Part shown: in pieces, positions 1 to 11,990 of the stretch
Numbering within the stretch: position 1 is the first letter of the stretch
Layout: each line of letters opens with the position of its first letter
From: Epiperipatus broadwayi
Taxonomy: Eukaryota > Onychophora > Udeonychophora > Euonychophora > Peripatidae
Direction: 5' to 3'
Assembly: GCA_028023455.1 (NCBI GenBank)
Contig: JAQFVV010000072.1
Span: forward strand, 263,501 to 327,500
Length of the DNA: 64,000 nucleotides
Translations under genes and position numbers: made by a program
The notes under the pieces: generated by a model
Database searches by the model: none
What the model saw: only the letters and a program-made list of their open reading frames with translations
What the model was told of the DNA's origin: nothing

Positions 1-852
1 TATATATAAACAAAAATGTGTTATGTTTAGTGAGATCTTTCAAAGACAAAAAAAAATGGCTGCTGGAATACAATTTGTGATACAAACTTATAAAATTTAT
101 TAAAAATTTAATATTTTTTTTGTTTTTTACAATTGTTGGATAGCATGTAATAAAGAACTGCATGCCACAATTTTAACATATCATACCATTTACACCTTTC
201 TTAAACACTTTATCAATACTCTTTACTTATATTAAAGTAACAGTTTCGAATGTCCTGCAGTCATCATCACAGCTACAATATTCAAATGTATAATTATACA
301 GTTAATACACTTATACACATATTCATATACATAATTAAATACACAATATAAACAAAAATAAATATACATTTTAATCTGACCATTATAAATAATCATTTCT
401 CATTTTATTACTGTACTCTTAAAATAATTTTATCAATATTTATTTCATAACAATTTATATCAATTTATTTTATAAAGTGTTTAAGAAAGGTGTACATGGC
501 ATAATATGTTAAAGTAGAAATCAATACATAGAAAAAGGAAGAAGGAGTAGAAAATTATGTCACAGTTTTATTGTTCTTCATATTAATTCTTGTTTTTTAA
601 ACATTATGTATTATTACTTTCATATAATATGTGTGGAATGCATTGATTTATAAAATCTGAATTGCTCTTTACATATATTCTAATGAATAATAATTATTAA
701 ATTTTTTTTTATTTATAATAATATTTTAATAATATCTTTCTGACACTGTTGCCTTCCCCAGTTTATAGTGTTTGTTTTCTATCTACTTCAAAAAATGCTA
801 AATCAAAGTTTCATTACATTTTAGTTTTTACAAATACACATGTAAAATAAGT
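1..852. other. AT-rich non-coding stretch
   Basis: No coding region or recognisable repeat is seen. The base composition is strongly A+T with scattered homopolymers. A short inverted pair is visible: the block near 186-210 (cacctttcttaaacactt) recurs as its reverse complement near 478-495, so a decayed fold-back element of about 300 bp may be present. Confidence 0.5.
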
Positions 853-1122
853 ATAGGGAATTTGAACTCAGACTTAATATAAACTGAGCACAGATTATAT
901 ATATGTGTGGGAGATGATAATCTGGACCAACTGATGAATGCTGGTTTAGCATGAAATATGTATATTGGTGATTTACTTTTTCTACATGTGTGTGGTCATG
1001 TGAATCTGTTGTATGAGATAGTGGGGATGGTTGAAGGGTGCTTGAAAGTCTGAGTTCAAATCCCCTATACTTACAATTAAGCTCCCAGGTTTGTGAAGAG
1101 TGCTTGGTTTTCATGTAAAATA
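853..1122 (+). mobile_element. Fold-back repeat family FB-1, single-arm copy
   Basis: This copy has the right arm of a family seen eight times in the window. It runs from a 'tttgaactcagac' block through 'aaactgagcacagatta', the ribozyme-like block at 926-969, and a terminal 'gtctgagttcaaatcccc' block. The tail (caattaagctcccaggtttg) matches the copy ending near 30478. Start and end blocks are mutually inverted, as in the two-armed copies. No coding potential. Confidence 0.7.
926..969 (+). ncRNA. Candidate type I hammerhead ribozyme (FB-1)
   Basis: The core boxes are intact: CTGATGA at 931-937 and GAAA at 953-956. Stem II is a perfect 5-bp hairpin (ATGCT 938-942 with AGCAT 948-952, loop GGTTT). 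Stem III is the self-complementary stretch from A956 to T963, with one G-T wobble. The predicted cleavage base is A964. Stem I pairs ACCAA 926-930 with TTGGT 965-969. Type I hammerheads with such a minimal palindromic stem III are known from newt satellite DNA and Penelope-like elements, where two copies act as a dimer. Activity here is inferred. Confidence 0.65.
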
Positions 1123-1684
1123 ATACAATTACATGATAATAAAAATATATATTGACAAATCTAGTGATTATTCAAACTTACAATACATGACTCTGAAGTA
1201 AGGTAAATAGCTTGCTAAAGCCAATATATTAAAAGTTTGTTGGTTATAATAATTCACTTAATTTATATATATTGGGTTTTAACAACCATCCATATGTCCG
1301 GACTGACAATATAAAATCAACAATTACATTAGTTTCTCAAATTTAAATTTTGGCCCATTTACATCTCTGTAAGGCACTTTGGTTAATCACTTTGTTAAAT
1401 ATTTATTATCTTCATTTTCAATCTCTGTCAATCCAAAGTAGGATAAAGATCAAAAAAGTAATGAAAAATATTAAACTTTGGTTGATGAATTATTATGTGA
1501 TTATTGTAAAATATTAATATAACAATAGATTTGTTAAATATGCATGCTTAACTCTAGTCTTTTCTTGGGTATATTTTTTTTGTCTTTAATTAAAAGCATA
1601 GATTGTCAACTTGATATAACCTATTATAATATACATATGAAAATATATATGTATTTAATATATAGTATGTAATAAGGTGTATAA

Positions 1685-2035
1685 CAGGTGTGCTGGAAAG
1701 TCATCACCCTCCAAAAATAACTAAGAAATAATTATCCACAAAAAGCATCACTGTTTTTACTGAATATAAGAAATGAAAAAGTGCCAGCATTGTAAGTAAT
1801 GATGATGATGATCTTTTGTGAATGGACTTAAAAAATAAATGTAGTGCAAAATCTAGGCTCATCATCATATAGCCAATATAAAACTTAGGGCATGTTATTA
1901 AAGCAATTATCAAATTTTCACCTGCACACATATATTTGAGAGCTTAAATATTTACAGTAATAACCATAAAAAAATTTGAAATCATGATATCAGTGGTATC
2001 CATCATTAATGCTCTGGACCTTTGGGTGTTTTGAA
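1685..2035. repeat. Divergent interspersed repeat, copy 1
   Basis: Blocks here (around 1700 'gaaagtcatcacc', 1885 'acttagggcat', 1920 'cacctgcacacatat', 2005 'tcattaatgctctgg') recur in the same order at about 6838-7160. This marks two diverged copies of one dispersed repeat. No family was recognised and no coding sequence is present. Confidence 0.45.
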
Positions 2036-2384
2036 TGCACTCGCCTTTAATAAACTCTAATTATCAAATCTATAAAGTGAAATATGTTGACTTTAAAAGT
2101 GACTTTTATGATTTTAGTGTCATCCAAATAATTCTACAGAACCATGTGGATATTCACATACAGACATGCTCCCACATAAATTGCAAACACCATTATGTCT
2201 TAACTAGCTTTGGGATTGCAAGGATCCTGATCAACATGACTGAACAAGAGAAAATATACAATACTGATAAAACGTAATCTATTCTATCATTAAATAACTT
2301 CACTAGAATAATTTAAGATATTATCAATAAATTCATTAATTAAAAGTATCAATAAAAATGAATACTTTGTTAAACTACTTTTTC

Positions 2385-2504
2385 GTCAAGCGTTGTTAGC
2401 CGAGAGGTCATCGCACTCGCCTTGCAAGCAAGTAGTTGTTTGCAGACGGGTGTGGGTTCGCGTTCCGGCCGATGCTATGACATATGGGGGGGGGGGAAAA
2501 AAAG
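2385..2504 (+). mobile_element. tRNA-derived SINE
   Basis: About 100 bp beginning 'gtcaagcgttg'. The A-box-like block TTAGCCGAGAGG is followed by an anticodon-arm-like segment and a B-box-like GGGTTCGCGTTCC. It ends in a G run and then an A run. It is one of nine copies in the window. The lack of a CCA-ready acceptor stem and the A tail argue for a SINE and not a tRNA gene. The 10-G run before the tail is specific to this copy. Confidence 0.85.
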
Positions 2505-3020
2505 ATATAATTTCCAAAGATTGACAAACAATCAAATTTAGTTATATAAATAATTTACATATTGCATATATATAAGCACACAGGTATGCATACATGGTAA
2601 AACAAAATATTCTATTCCTTTTAAGTCAATAAATATTACTCTATTTTAATAATAAATAGTGAATAATTCTAAGTATACACGCCTGCCTATAGATTAGACA
2701 CGCACTGTTTGTTATATATCCCAATACTAATACAGTTATTAAAATTATTTATTCTATTTTAATATATGATTAAATGGTGAATCTATACTAATACCTATAC
2801 ACAACTGCTTATTGCCATACAAAATTAAATATTTTGATTATTAATTCTAATTATTTTTACTTTATAATGAGTTACTACTTTTAAGATATTAAACATTTAT
2901 AAATAAGAAGCATTATTTCTTTTAAACCCTCTTGAAGGGTGTTTTTTGTTTTTTGTTTTTTTGAGATTCCATTTGAAACTTCTTTTGTTGTTGACTTTTG
3001 TTCTTTGATTTTAAAAAAAA
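2505..3020. other. AT-rich non-coding stretch
   Basis: Nothing recognisable: no ORF of note, no repeat boundary, only A+T-rich sequence. Confidence 0.5.
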
Positions 3021-3023
3021 TAT

Positions 3024-3640
3024 TATAGGGGATTTGAACACAGACTTTCAAACTTCCTTCAGCCATCCAGTCTATCTCATACAATCAATATACATGACAA
3101 CACACATGTGAATAAAATAAATGATCTCCACTATATGTATTTCATGCCAAACCAGTATTTATCAGTTGGTCCGGATCCTCATTTCCCACACATATATATA
3201 ATTCGTGCTCAATTTATATTAAAATAGGATGACAGGATTCAAACTACTCCACCCTCCAACTCTTCAGCATTCATACCATTGAAAATCTGATGATAGAATG
3301 CCCCAATCCCTTGATAATGCCAATATTATTGTCATGCCCATGTTGACCTTAAGTCACTGTGACCCCTCATGTTGGAGAGTGGAGTAGGCTGAAGCTTGCC
3401 CATTAAAGTATGAAGATTTGCTATCATAATATAAACTGAGCACTGATTATATATATATATGTATAGGAGATAATGATCTGGACCAACTGATAAGTGCTGG
3501 TTCAGCACAAAATACATGTATTAGAGATCATTTATCTTATTCACATTTGTGATCATGTATATTGGTTGTATGAGATAGAGTGGATAACTGAAGGGAGTTT
3601 GAAAGTCTGTGTTCAAATTCCCTATATTACATCTAGACTC
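3024..3640. mobile_element. FB-1 fold-back element, two-armed
   Basis: The left arm begins 'ataggggatttgaacacag' and the right arm ends with its reverse complement near 3600-3638. The arms pair over roughly 200 bp each around a central spacer of about 200 bp with 'ccatgttgaccttaagtcac'. Each arm carries a decayed hammerhead-like core: minus strand 3131-3173 (CTGATAA box) and plus strand 3482-3523 (CTGATAA box and AAAA for GAAA). Both are probably inactive because G8 of the core is changed. Confidence 0.75.
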
Positions 3641-4160
3641 CAGATATATAAAATGTACTTGTATTTAAAATATTTTAAAAAAAATTTACTAAATTTATTT
3701 CCATTAGTTAATTGCCTTACACAAGTTGTTTACTTATTTAAATCAATTACATGTTTTATCATTTAGGCAATAAGTAGAAATAGATTTTCATTATCAGTGA
3801 GGTTAGTTTAAAATATAGCCACATTCATTTGCAATCCATAGGACTGGTAAAAGAGATTTCATCCCTGTGTAATATATATGACTGACAGTAGATTCGCTTA
3901 ATTTTTACATAGCATGCATATATAAAGCGATATATGTATATATAAAAAACATAGCATTGAATCAAGACTAGTATTCCCTCTTATTGGCATGTCTAGGATA
4001 TAAGTAAATGTTGGTGATCTTCAACTCAATTATACTTCTATAATTCCCAAACTTTATCTAGGCAAGTCATTTACTTCTTACCACTTATTGGGCTATGAAG
4101 CAAACAAGAGGTGTTTACCTCTACAGAAGTTCAATGTCAGCTAACATGGAGACTAGTAAC
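3641..4160. other. AT-rich non-coding stretch
   Basis: No gene or defined repeat seen. Confidence 0.5.
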
Positions 4161-4164
4161 AATT

Positions 4165-4455
4165 ATCCATTATTTAAAACTAGTTTTTTCTCTCTCTCCT
4201 TTTTCCCTCTCTGCCTTCTCTTCCCCTTCTCTCTCTTTCTCTTTATCTCCATCTCTCTCTCCTTCTCTCTTGATCTCTTTCTTTCACTCACTCTTTCCCT
4301 CTTACTCACCCCTACCTCTCCCTCTTTCTCCTCCCACTTGCTCTCTTCTCCTTCCCCTCTTCCTCACTCTCCCTCCCTAACACCTCTCTCTCCCTTTCTC
4401 CCTTATCCCCCTTTCTCTTTTCCCTCTCTCTCTCCCCCTCTCTTGCCTTCTCTGT

Positions 4456-4457
<2 letters not shown>
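4165..4457 (+). repeat. CT-rich polypyrimidine tract
   Basis: About 290 bp of almost pure C/T on the plus strand, mostly TCTC, CCCT and TTTC blocks, running directly into the TA microsatellite. The long open frames through it encode only Ser, Leu, Pro and Phe and are low-complexity artefacts. Such mirror-symmetric purine/pyrimidine DNA can form H-DNA. Confidence 0.9.
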
Positions 4458-4527
<70 letters not shown>

Positions 4528-4535
4528 ATATATAT
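4458..4535. repeat. (TA)n microsatellite
   Basis: About 35 TA units with one TC interruption near 4526. The solo LTR starts at 4536, directly inside this array, and TA repeats resume after it at 6327. Confidence 0.9.
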
Positions 4536-6328
4536 TGTAATGGAATAAGTATATGCCATTACATTTCTTTCAAATGGAAGTAAAAAAAATATAAAATCAC
4601 CCTCGAGTAGAAATATATGTATAAAAAAAAAAAAAGAGGAATTTGATTTGAATAAATATATATAATGCACAGATGGCAAACTAATTATATAATTTAAAGT
4701 TAAAATGTAAAAACAAGATTTTTTTTAATATAAAAGAATTTTTTAAAAAATGCTGTTAATTAGTTATTTTTATTCTTAGAATGGAAATGATTTTCTATTT
4801 TGAGGTAATTGCAAACAGGCCCTTGGGCATATAGTCAGTTGAGAGATAAATTTAAAAAAATACTATTGATAAGAGTGGACAAAAAAAAACTTTGAAGGGA
4901 GAAGAGATTTCTTTGGGATTGCGCTTGCTGATTGTGGATTATTAAGTATATTGAGAGGTGTATTGCAGATCTCAAAAATGTAGGGGTCAGCAATAATTTA
5001 CATTTCCCATATTTGCAGCAGCTGAAGTGGTCTCCAGAATAGGACAGTTCCCAGAAAATAGCCAGCAATGGACTTCTCTCCATCTAGAAGAATAGGAAAT
5101 GGAAAGAACTTTGAATTCTACCATGCATCAAGGATTACAAATACAGACTTTACCTATAGCATTGGAAAGTATAAACTTTTTTTTTAAATGAAGTATGAAC
5201 ATTAATCATATAATGCGAACTTTTTCCAGTATTTTAAGTGTCACTTAACTTTTAAAAGAAATCTCTTATCTGACTAAATTTTAAATTATTTATCTATTTT
5301 CTTTTTTTTTAAATATGCTTAATATCATTTCCATTCTCGTAATTTCTTTTAAATTAATTATTTAAAGTGAGTGTGAATGGCTGCATAGATTCATAAAATT
5401 GTTAGTTTAAAGTGTGTTAATTTTGGGCTAATTGTTCAGTAGTTAGATTGGTACTAGTGGATAGATGTACAGATGTTTTATGGCAATGTAACTTGAGTAG
5501 GTGCATTGGATACTCATTCCCTTGTACCACGTTAGCATACAGGGCATAGTACCCACCTGAATGTATGACCCAAAAAAGGTAGTCATCACATTGCCAATGG
5601 TCGTAGGTGTATTTCCTATGCCATTGATTTTCTTTCACTCTGACTGGGACAGTAAGCCAGCAAAGACCGCTACCACCATTTACAGAGCTTCTTGTATAAT
5701 TTCATTTTTGTATCATGGGGAAGATTCTCATTCCTTCTCACCATGATTCGTTATTTTTCTAATAATATCATGCTACAGATGTAAAATTCCTGTTAGCATG
5801 ATTTGTGTTATGCTAATAATCTCATTTTGCATTGTCACATCGGTATATCAGTAAGCTAGCGTTGGTTTAAATGCGAGATTTTTGGCTTAAGATTAAAAGG
5901 GATTGGGTTGGTTATTGCATAATCTATGTAGCATGTTCACACTTAATAAAATATTAAAATTGTATTTAAATCTATTAAACGCTTCCATCTGTGCATATAA
6001 TCCAAATCAAATATATTTAGTGGATTTAATTTTCAGAATCTTTTTAATGCATGTGTGCGTTATAATAAAATGTTTTGTTGAATTAATTTTGGCAGTAACT
6101 TATTTTATATATTTTATTAATATTTAGAAGTAAGCATTAGAAATTTGAATATACAGTATGATATTTCAAGCTCAGCTTCTCCCTGAGCTAGTGACTGGTG
6201 CTTTTGGTTCGATAAAAAGGTAATCTCTCCCACGCATATCTGCCTACCATATAAATTTTCCAGGTTCAAATGACCTAGTGGTGCCCTGGTATGGCAGATT
6301 AGATTGGGAAAGTTCGTCGACCATTATA
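4536..6328 (+). mobile_element. Solo LTR related to the 19.9-25.1 kb element
   Basis: About 1.79 kb starting TGTAATGG and ending CCATTATA, with TA microsatellite on both sides. Its first 26 bases hold a terminal inverted repeat (TGTAATGG with CCATTACA), like the TGTAACGA / TCGTTACA of the LTR at 19881. Ordered shared blocks include 'aatggaaatgat' near 4783, 'gtgaatggctg' near 5372, the pair 'gagctagtgac' near 6186, and 'atatctgcctac' plus 'ggttcaaatg' near 6236-6272. No internal region or second LTR is next to it, which fits LTR-LTR recombination. The last base pair of the expected TG..CA end is mutated to TA. Confidence 0.75.
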
Positions 6329-6829
6329 ATATATATATATATATATATATATTGCATTCTCAGTAACTTAATCATAATCTAAATTCCCTATTTATAGTAT
6401 ACAGTAAAATTTAAAAACTCAAAGAAATTATAATATGTTATTTTCCATCTTGATTAATAAAAAACAAATAATTTAATTACACTTCTTTAAAATAAATTAA
6501 TTTTTTTTAAAAAATTTAATCCTTTGACTAAAGTCAGATTAAGTAACACTTAATGTACATTACAAACAAAATCTTTCTAGTTTTGCCACGAATATTTTTC
6601 TATTCTACACTGAAATATTTTACATACTTTAAAATATAATCATTAGTATTTAACCAATAGTTCAAGTATTACAAACTACATGTTTAAAATATATGCAATA
6701 AATCTGGTCTATGTTTATTTCTACTTTACCTGTCAAGTTTTATGTGTATGAATACACATGCTACAGTGTGTGCAATGAGACCATTTCCTTTCTATATATA
6801 CTGTAATAGAATAAAAATGGAGAATAATT

Positions 6830-7190
6830 GAGGGAAGATGGGAAAATCATCCCCACTGAATAATCAAAAGCAAGTGTAAAAGAAACATAAGAACATTAGC
6901 ATTTAATAACTATAAATAGTTATAAAAATAATTCAAAATTACATCAGCATTAAGCAAGAATAATCTATAGTCATCCCATGTAATTGGATCTAGAAAAAAT
7001 TCAATATTAAAAAATAAGTTACTTATCTAGCCAATGCTGTACTTAGGGCATAATATAAAAGTCACCTGCAGGCACATATTTAAGTAGTAAAATATCTGTC
7101 ATAATAAAAAATGCTGGTATTCTAATATATGCTCATTATCATCAATGTTCTGGTCATACTATACCTTAAGTGTATGACCAACTATAAATT
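6830..7190. repeat. Divergent interspersed repeat, copy 2
   Basis: Shares ordered blocks with 1685-2035 (for example 'cttagggcataat' near 7034 and 'gtcacctgcaggcacatat' near 7062). Unclassified and non-coding. Confidence 0.45.
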
Positions 7191-9585
7191 AATATCTAAT
7201 TTGTATAAGTAAAGTTCAGTAAATGTGCTTTAATGGTAATTTTGGCCTTGTCCTATCCAGAGAACCCTCTACATGTCCAATCATAAACATATATTTCACA
7301 TATAAATTAATCATTATTGCTCTACAGCTAGCTCAGAATCAAAACACCCTAGAGTCTGTGACAATAAACTAGAGAAAGTATAAATATGTACACTTAATCT
7401 ACTTTATATTAAATAATTTTACTGAGACAAGCTATCCTTCCCTTAAAGTACTATGTCATGTTGAAGTCAAGTAAAACTCTGCTAATTCATAGAACAGATA
7501 ACTGGATAAATAAATACATAAATACTATTATTTTTAACAATTATTTAATAAAGTTAATTAGTGAATAATAAATAAAAAAAATTTAAAAATATGATATGAC
7601 ATAATTTCATAAAACAAAATTATTAAAGTTATTTCTGTTTTTGCTGATTAAAGCTGAAAAACAACATTACACAATAAAAGAGAGAATTTAAGAATAGCTA
7701 AAACCTTCTTTCTCTTTTCTTATGAAAATAAAAAGGTTCCATATTTTTTTACATTTTGTAAGGAAAATAAAAATAATAAACCCATATTTCAACAAAAGAA
7801 ATATTGTATTAAAATTACTCTTTATAGACAATAATTATTAATATTCTAAAATTATTTGGAAATGTAGATGTCTAAATGAAAATATGTAAATAAAGATGGG
7901 CACATCAACTATACCTTATTTTATCATAGATTTCATTCTTTTAGGGTTTTTGAAATTATAATTTCAGTTTATTTCATGATAATTTTTCCTTTTTATAGCT
8001 TCAAGTGCTCAGTTTAAATAATTCTTTTTTATAAAAGTTCTTCCATTAACTAGTTCCAAATTATCACAGATTTTTAGGATAGATTAACACAGGTTAAATT
8101 TATCCATTTCACAATGTAATAATTTTCAGATCAGGTTGACACAGCCTGAAATAGTCATGCTTTTTGATTAAAACACAAAGCTTGTTGCAAATTTCTCTCA
8201 GGGATATTCTTCTACCTATTATTTTAGTGAAAAGACCACATGTTGGTTTAAAGTGATGCTTAGCTTTTAGCTAATGCTTAATACATGGTTTTGGTCAACT
8301 CCATTTTAAAAATTATTTTGTAACAATTAGTAGTAAGGTTAGTTTTACTTCACATTATGAGTCTAATTGTTCACTATTTTCTTCATAGCTGAACTGCTAC
8401 TGCTCTTCTTTTCTCCACAGTTGGATTAATAATGACTGCTACTGAATAGTTACTCAAATCTAATGCTTTAATCTGTTCCTGGTCTTATTTTTGGAGCAGT
8501 CTTGTTATCCATTCTGTCACATACTATCAAACATGACATTAAATCCTGACCAATAGAGTCTACTTTTACAAAAAGGTTACTTGTCTTTTATTATTTTTTA
8601 ATTAAGTAAAAAAAATCCAATCATACCCTATTTATTGAAAAATTCCTTTGTAGTTATTTTTTTAATTATTAGAAGCAAGATAATCTTTTAATTATACTTT
8701 AATTTGAAAAACATTACACTTTTGTAAAGAGAAAAGAAAAAAAACAACTTTAATTAATTAAAATCATCATTCTTTAACAAAAAATGTTAAAACTCTATTT
8801 TTTACCTTTTAAAAACTGATAAACATTACTTAAATTTTTATTTATTTATCTTTCTTATTGTTTTTTTAATTAAAAACTAATAGGTAACTGATATTACAGA
8901 AGACAGAGATAAAAATTATTTTATTTGTTTTTATGTACTTTTTTTTATATTTTTCTGTCTCTTTTAAAATTACCCATAACAAACTATAAATATTCATATT
9001 AATTATTTAAATAATTTGAAACATATTTCATGAATATAACTCTTTTATAAGTTTAATAATCGAGTTTTAAAACAAACATGAGACTAAATAATTCTTCTCA
9101 ATTTATATAATGCTTTCATTGTTGTCTTAAAAGTCTCTTAGGTAGCTATCTAACCAGTTCAGCTACTCATCCAATTAATAATTAGAAAATAGGTTTTGTG
9201 GTAATCTTTTCTAGAGAGTAAAATAAAAACAAGATTAATCAATCTTAAATCTTCACCATACAATAAATGTTAAATCTTGTAAATGTTTCCATCACCTTTA
9301 TTGTTTCTCTTTGGGGATGTTTGATAGATCATTATCTTACTATTGTAAGACAATTTGAAGTCTGTAAATATATTCATTTTCACTAACTATTCATTATCAG
9401 CTGTTACATATTTGTCTATAAAATTAGCCTTTACAGATAGCAGCCCAATGTTAGTAATTCAACAAATACACAGAATTAGTAGTTTACAAATTGATCAGAA
9501 ATATTTTATACAGGAGTTACTTTTATTAAAAATATATATGTATATAAAATGTGCAATCATCATCATTTTAAACTATTGCCAATCC
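7191..9585. other. AT-rich desert
   Basis: About 2.4 kb with no gene, repeat boundary or RNA that can be supported. A+T homopolymers dominate, especially 8580-9010. Confidence 0.55.
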
Positions 9586-9587
9586 AA

Positions 9588-10275
9588 TAGAGGATGAGGT
9601 CTCTCTAAATTTAATTCAATTTTTTAAACTCTCAGCCTCTCTTCTCCATATGAGACCATTAAACTATTATTTCATCTATCAAATTCACATGTAGTCTCTT
9701 TTATAATATATTGATATCCAATTTTAAACTTCAACCGTTAATTTATTATCATCTCTTCCAGAAGGATATTCAGCCCAGCTCTATTATAATCTCTTAATTC
9801 TTTCAGGTTAATAATACTTATTTCTTCTTTCATCCAAGTAAGTTTTCTTTTAATCTCATCTTGTTACTCCAAACAAGTGGTCTGAAATCTCTGCATCACT
9901 CTTTTGTCAAGAGTCCAAATCTCAGATTTATAAGTAACAACTATTAAAACACATGATACCTTCCTTTTCAAACACATAGGCATATTACCTTTTAATATTT
10001 TTACCAAAATTCTTCTATCAAAGTTTAATTCTAGAATTAATTTTATTCATCATATTTTTATCTTTATTGATAAACTGACCAATATATTTGTACTAGTTCA
10101 CTTTTTCCAAGTCATGATTATCAATCTGTGTTTTCTTCTTCTGAGAAAATCCATTGATCATTCCTTTCTTTAGTTCTAATTTTATTTGATAACTCTTGCA
10201 ACATTTACTGAAGCTTTGGAGCATTGTCTGCATAACCAATGACATCATTTTCAAAATCTGTATAAATAAGACCCA
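9588..10275 (-). mobile_element. Decayed RTE-like LINE fragment (3' part)
   Basis: The minus-strand sequence is an old copy of the LINE whose better C-terminal copies lie at 30745, 42335 and 54258. Shared blocks run in order from 'gatgaggtctctc' near 9592 through 'tattatcatctcttcca' near 9745 to the 'cttgttactcc' block near 9860. The sequence beyond 9900 extends further 5' in the element, towards the end of the reverse transcriptase. Stops and frameshifts are frequent, so it is a fossil. The RTE assignment rests on the C-terminal peptide of the better copies. Confidence 0.6.
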
Positions 10276-10494
10276 TATATAATTTTACTCCATTGAACAC
10301 TTATCAGAACAATGAAAAAAGTTACAATAACTCAATGAGGAATGGAAAGATGTATGTCATGTGTAACAAAAAGAAATCAAAAATAAAACACATAGGTAAG
10401 AAAACAAATACTTATCAGTAACATCATTGAAAAAATTAAATAACTGAAACAGAGCTGGTCTGCATATATTTTTAGAAGAATATCTTAATATGTA

Positions 10495-10605
10495 TCCTAA
10501 GAGATTGTAAAAGATCCAGATAAGAGCAATGTATGAGGTGAATGGATGAAATAAAGAAGTTTTCTGGTGTGGTGTGGAAAAAGATGATGATGATGAAGAT
10601 CATTT
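10495..10605 (+). mobile_element. Small LINE C-terminal fragment, opposite strand
   Basis: The plus-strand sequence from 'gagattgtaaaagatccag' to 'ggatgaaataaag' encodes a decayed version of the RDCKR...MDEIKK end of the same LINE. It is followed by a (GAT)n-like tail near 10583-10600. It is inverted relative to the fragment at 9588-10275. Confidence 0.55.
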
Positions 10606-11172
10606 GAAAAAAGTACATTCTTGGTTAAAATATTTTATCATTATTTCTGTGCATTTGTTTTGCGATTAAAATACATATTATTTTGAAGTTGATGGCTTAG
10701 TGAGATGTTTAAAAGTATTGGAAGAATGAGGCAAATTTTCAGATTTTATTATACAGATTTAATTTTATATTTGATGCCTTAAATCGTATGATTAGCTGTT
10801 TATTAATTATATGTGTGTAAGAATTAAAAGAAATATAATTTCTGGCTAATAAAAGTGATTAGTAATCGTTTATACATTTATTAATAGATAATTGTGCAAC
10901 ATAACAATGTGGGATTTATAAGAGATATCGGTATAATATGTATATATTATATCCCAATGTATGTGTTACACTCATCAGAAAGATTTTAAGTCACTAACAT
11001 GTCCAAATCACAAGTTACAAGATGAATTGAACCTTCACAGATCATCTTCAATGTTTTGCTGCCATCATGAAATCTTGCAAACCATTTGAAAGCATTCTTG
11101 TAGATACACAGTTATGATTATTTCAAATATTTCAAGTAGCAGTTTTGTTTCTCAATTTAAAATGTAAATGTA
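10606..11172. other. Non-coding stretch
   Basis: No gene or repeat recognised. Confidence 0.45.
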
Positions 11173-11279
11173 GTCAAGCATTGGTGGTCGAGAGGTCAGA
11201 GACAGCTGCTTTACAAGCAGTTGTCCCAGGTTAGCCGGTTCGTTTCCCAGCTGATGCTATGACACATGAGAAAAAAAAA
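11173..11279 (+). mobile_element. tRNA-derived SINE with target-site duplication
   Basis: Starts 'gtcaagcattggtgg', with an A-box-like TGGTCGAGAGG and a B-box-like CCGGTTCGTTTCC, and ends in an A run. The flanking direct repeat 'aaaatgtaaatg' occurs just before (to 11170) and just after (from about 11276), which supports retroposition. Confidence 0.85.
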
Positions 11280-11594
11280 TGTAAATGCATTTATTCCACT
11301 GCAGGTTAAGGTATAAAACACATTATCACATTTGAACATTGTAACTCATGACTTGCTATTGTCTTCAAATTTTTGTAATGAATAGCTAAATTGCTGCTAT
11401 GTGACATATGCATTGACTCAGAAATGATGTAGCAGTCTGTTTGGAGAGGCAACCGGCTATGTTTTTACTAGGATAAAAGGTGTATATTATTATACTTTGA
11501 TTTACAAAAATCAAACATTTTGCACTAATAACTTTGACACCAATCCGTTGGATAAATATATTGATATATTACATGTTCACTATTTCCTATGCTT

Positions 11595-11725
11595 ACATAA
11601 GCTATTAAAACAATAGCAAACTCTCCATAAAGCAGTGCCAACCAGTGTAAGCCTTAATAGTCAATGGATGCAAAAAGGTTTGGGCATAAAATCCCTAGAT
11701 ACTGCAGGGGATACTAAACTTCTTG
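11595..11725 (-). mobile_element. Fragment of hammerhead-bearing repeat family HB
   Basis: The segment with 'gtcaatggatgcaaaaagg' and 'gcataaaatccctaga' matches, in reverse orientation, the part of the HB repeats at 14242, 15841 and 41806 that lies 3' of the ribozyme-like core. The core itself is missing. Confidence 0.55.
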
Positions 11726-11958
11726 AGTACATTGATTACTAAATTTTAAACTAAATAGCACTACTGTATGAAAAGTTCGCTACCGTATGTTATTAATTAT
11801 TTATCAAACTAGAAGTTATCCATAACCCAGACAAACTTTAAACCCTGCTAAAGTTTAATATATCTCTTCTTTGAACGTAATCGCATGGAATTATTCAATT
11901 TCATCTCTCTTTTTTCTCAATAATATTTTTTTAAAGATATATTTAAGGGGTTATATCC

Positions 11959-11990
11959 ACCCTCCCCCCCCTCCCCCCCCCTATCTAATA
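11959..11990. repeat. C-rich homopolymer cluster
   Basis: Runs of C interrupted by T (ccctcccccccctccccc type). This stands out sharply against the AT-rich background. No function is apparent. Confidence 0.8.

Noticed and set aside
4095-4583. 162-codon open frame
   Set aside because: It translates the CT-rich tract and TA repeat into Ser/Leu/Pro and Tyr/Ile runs, so it is a low-complexity artefact.
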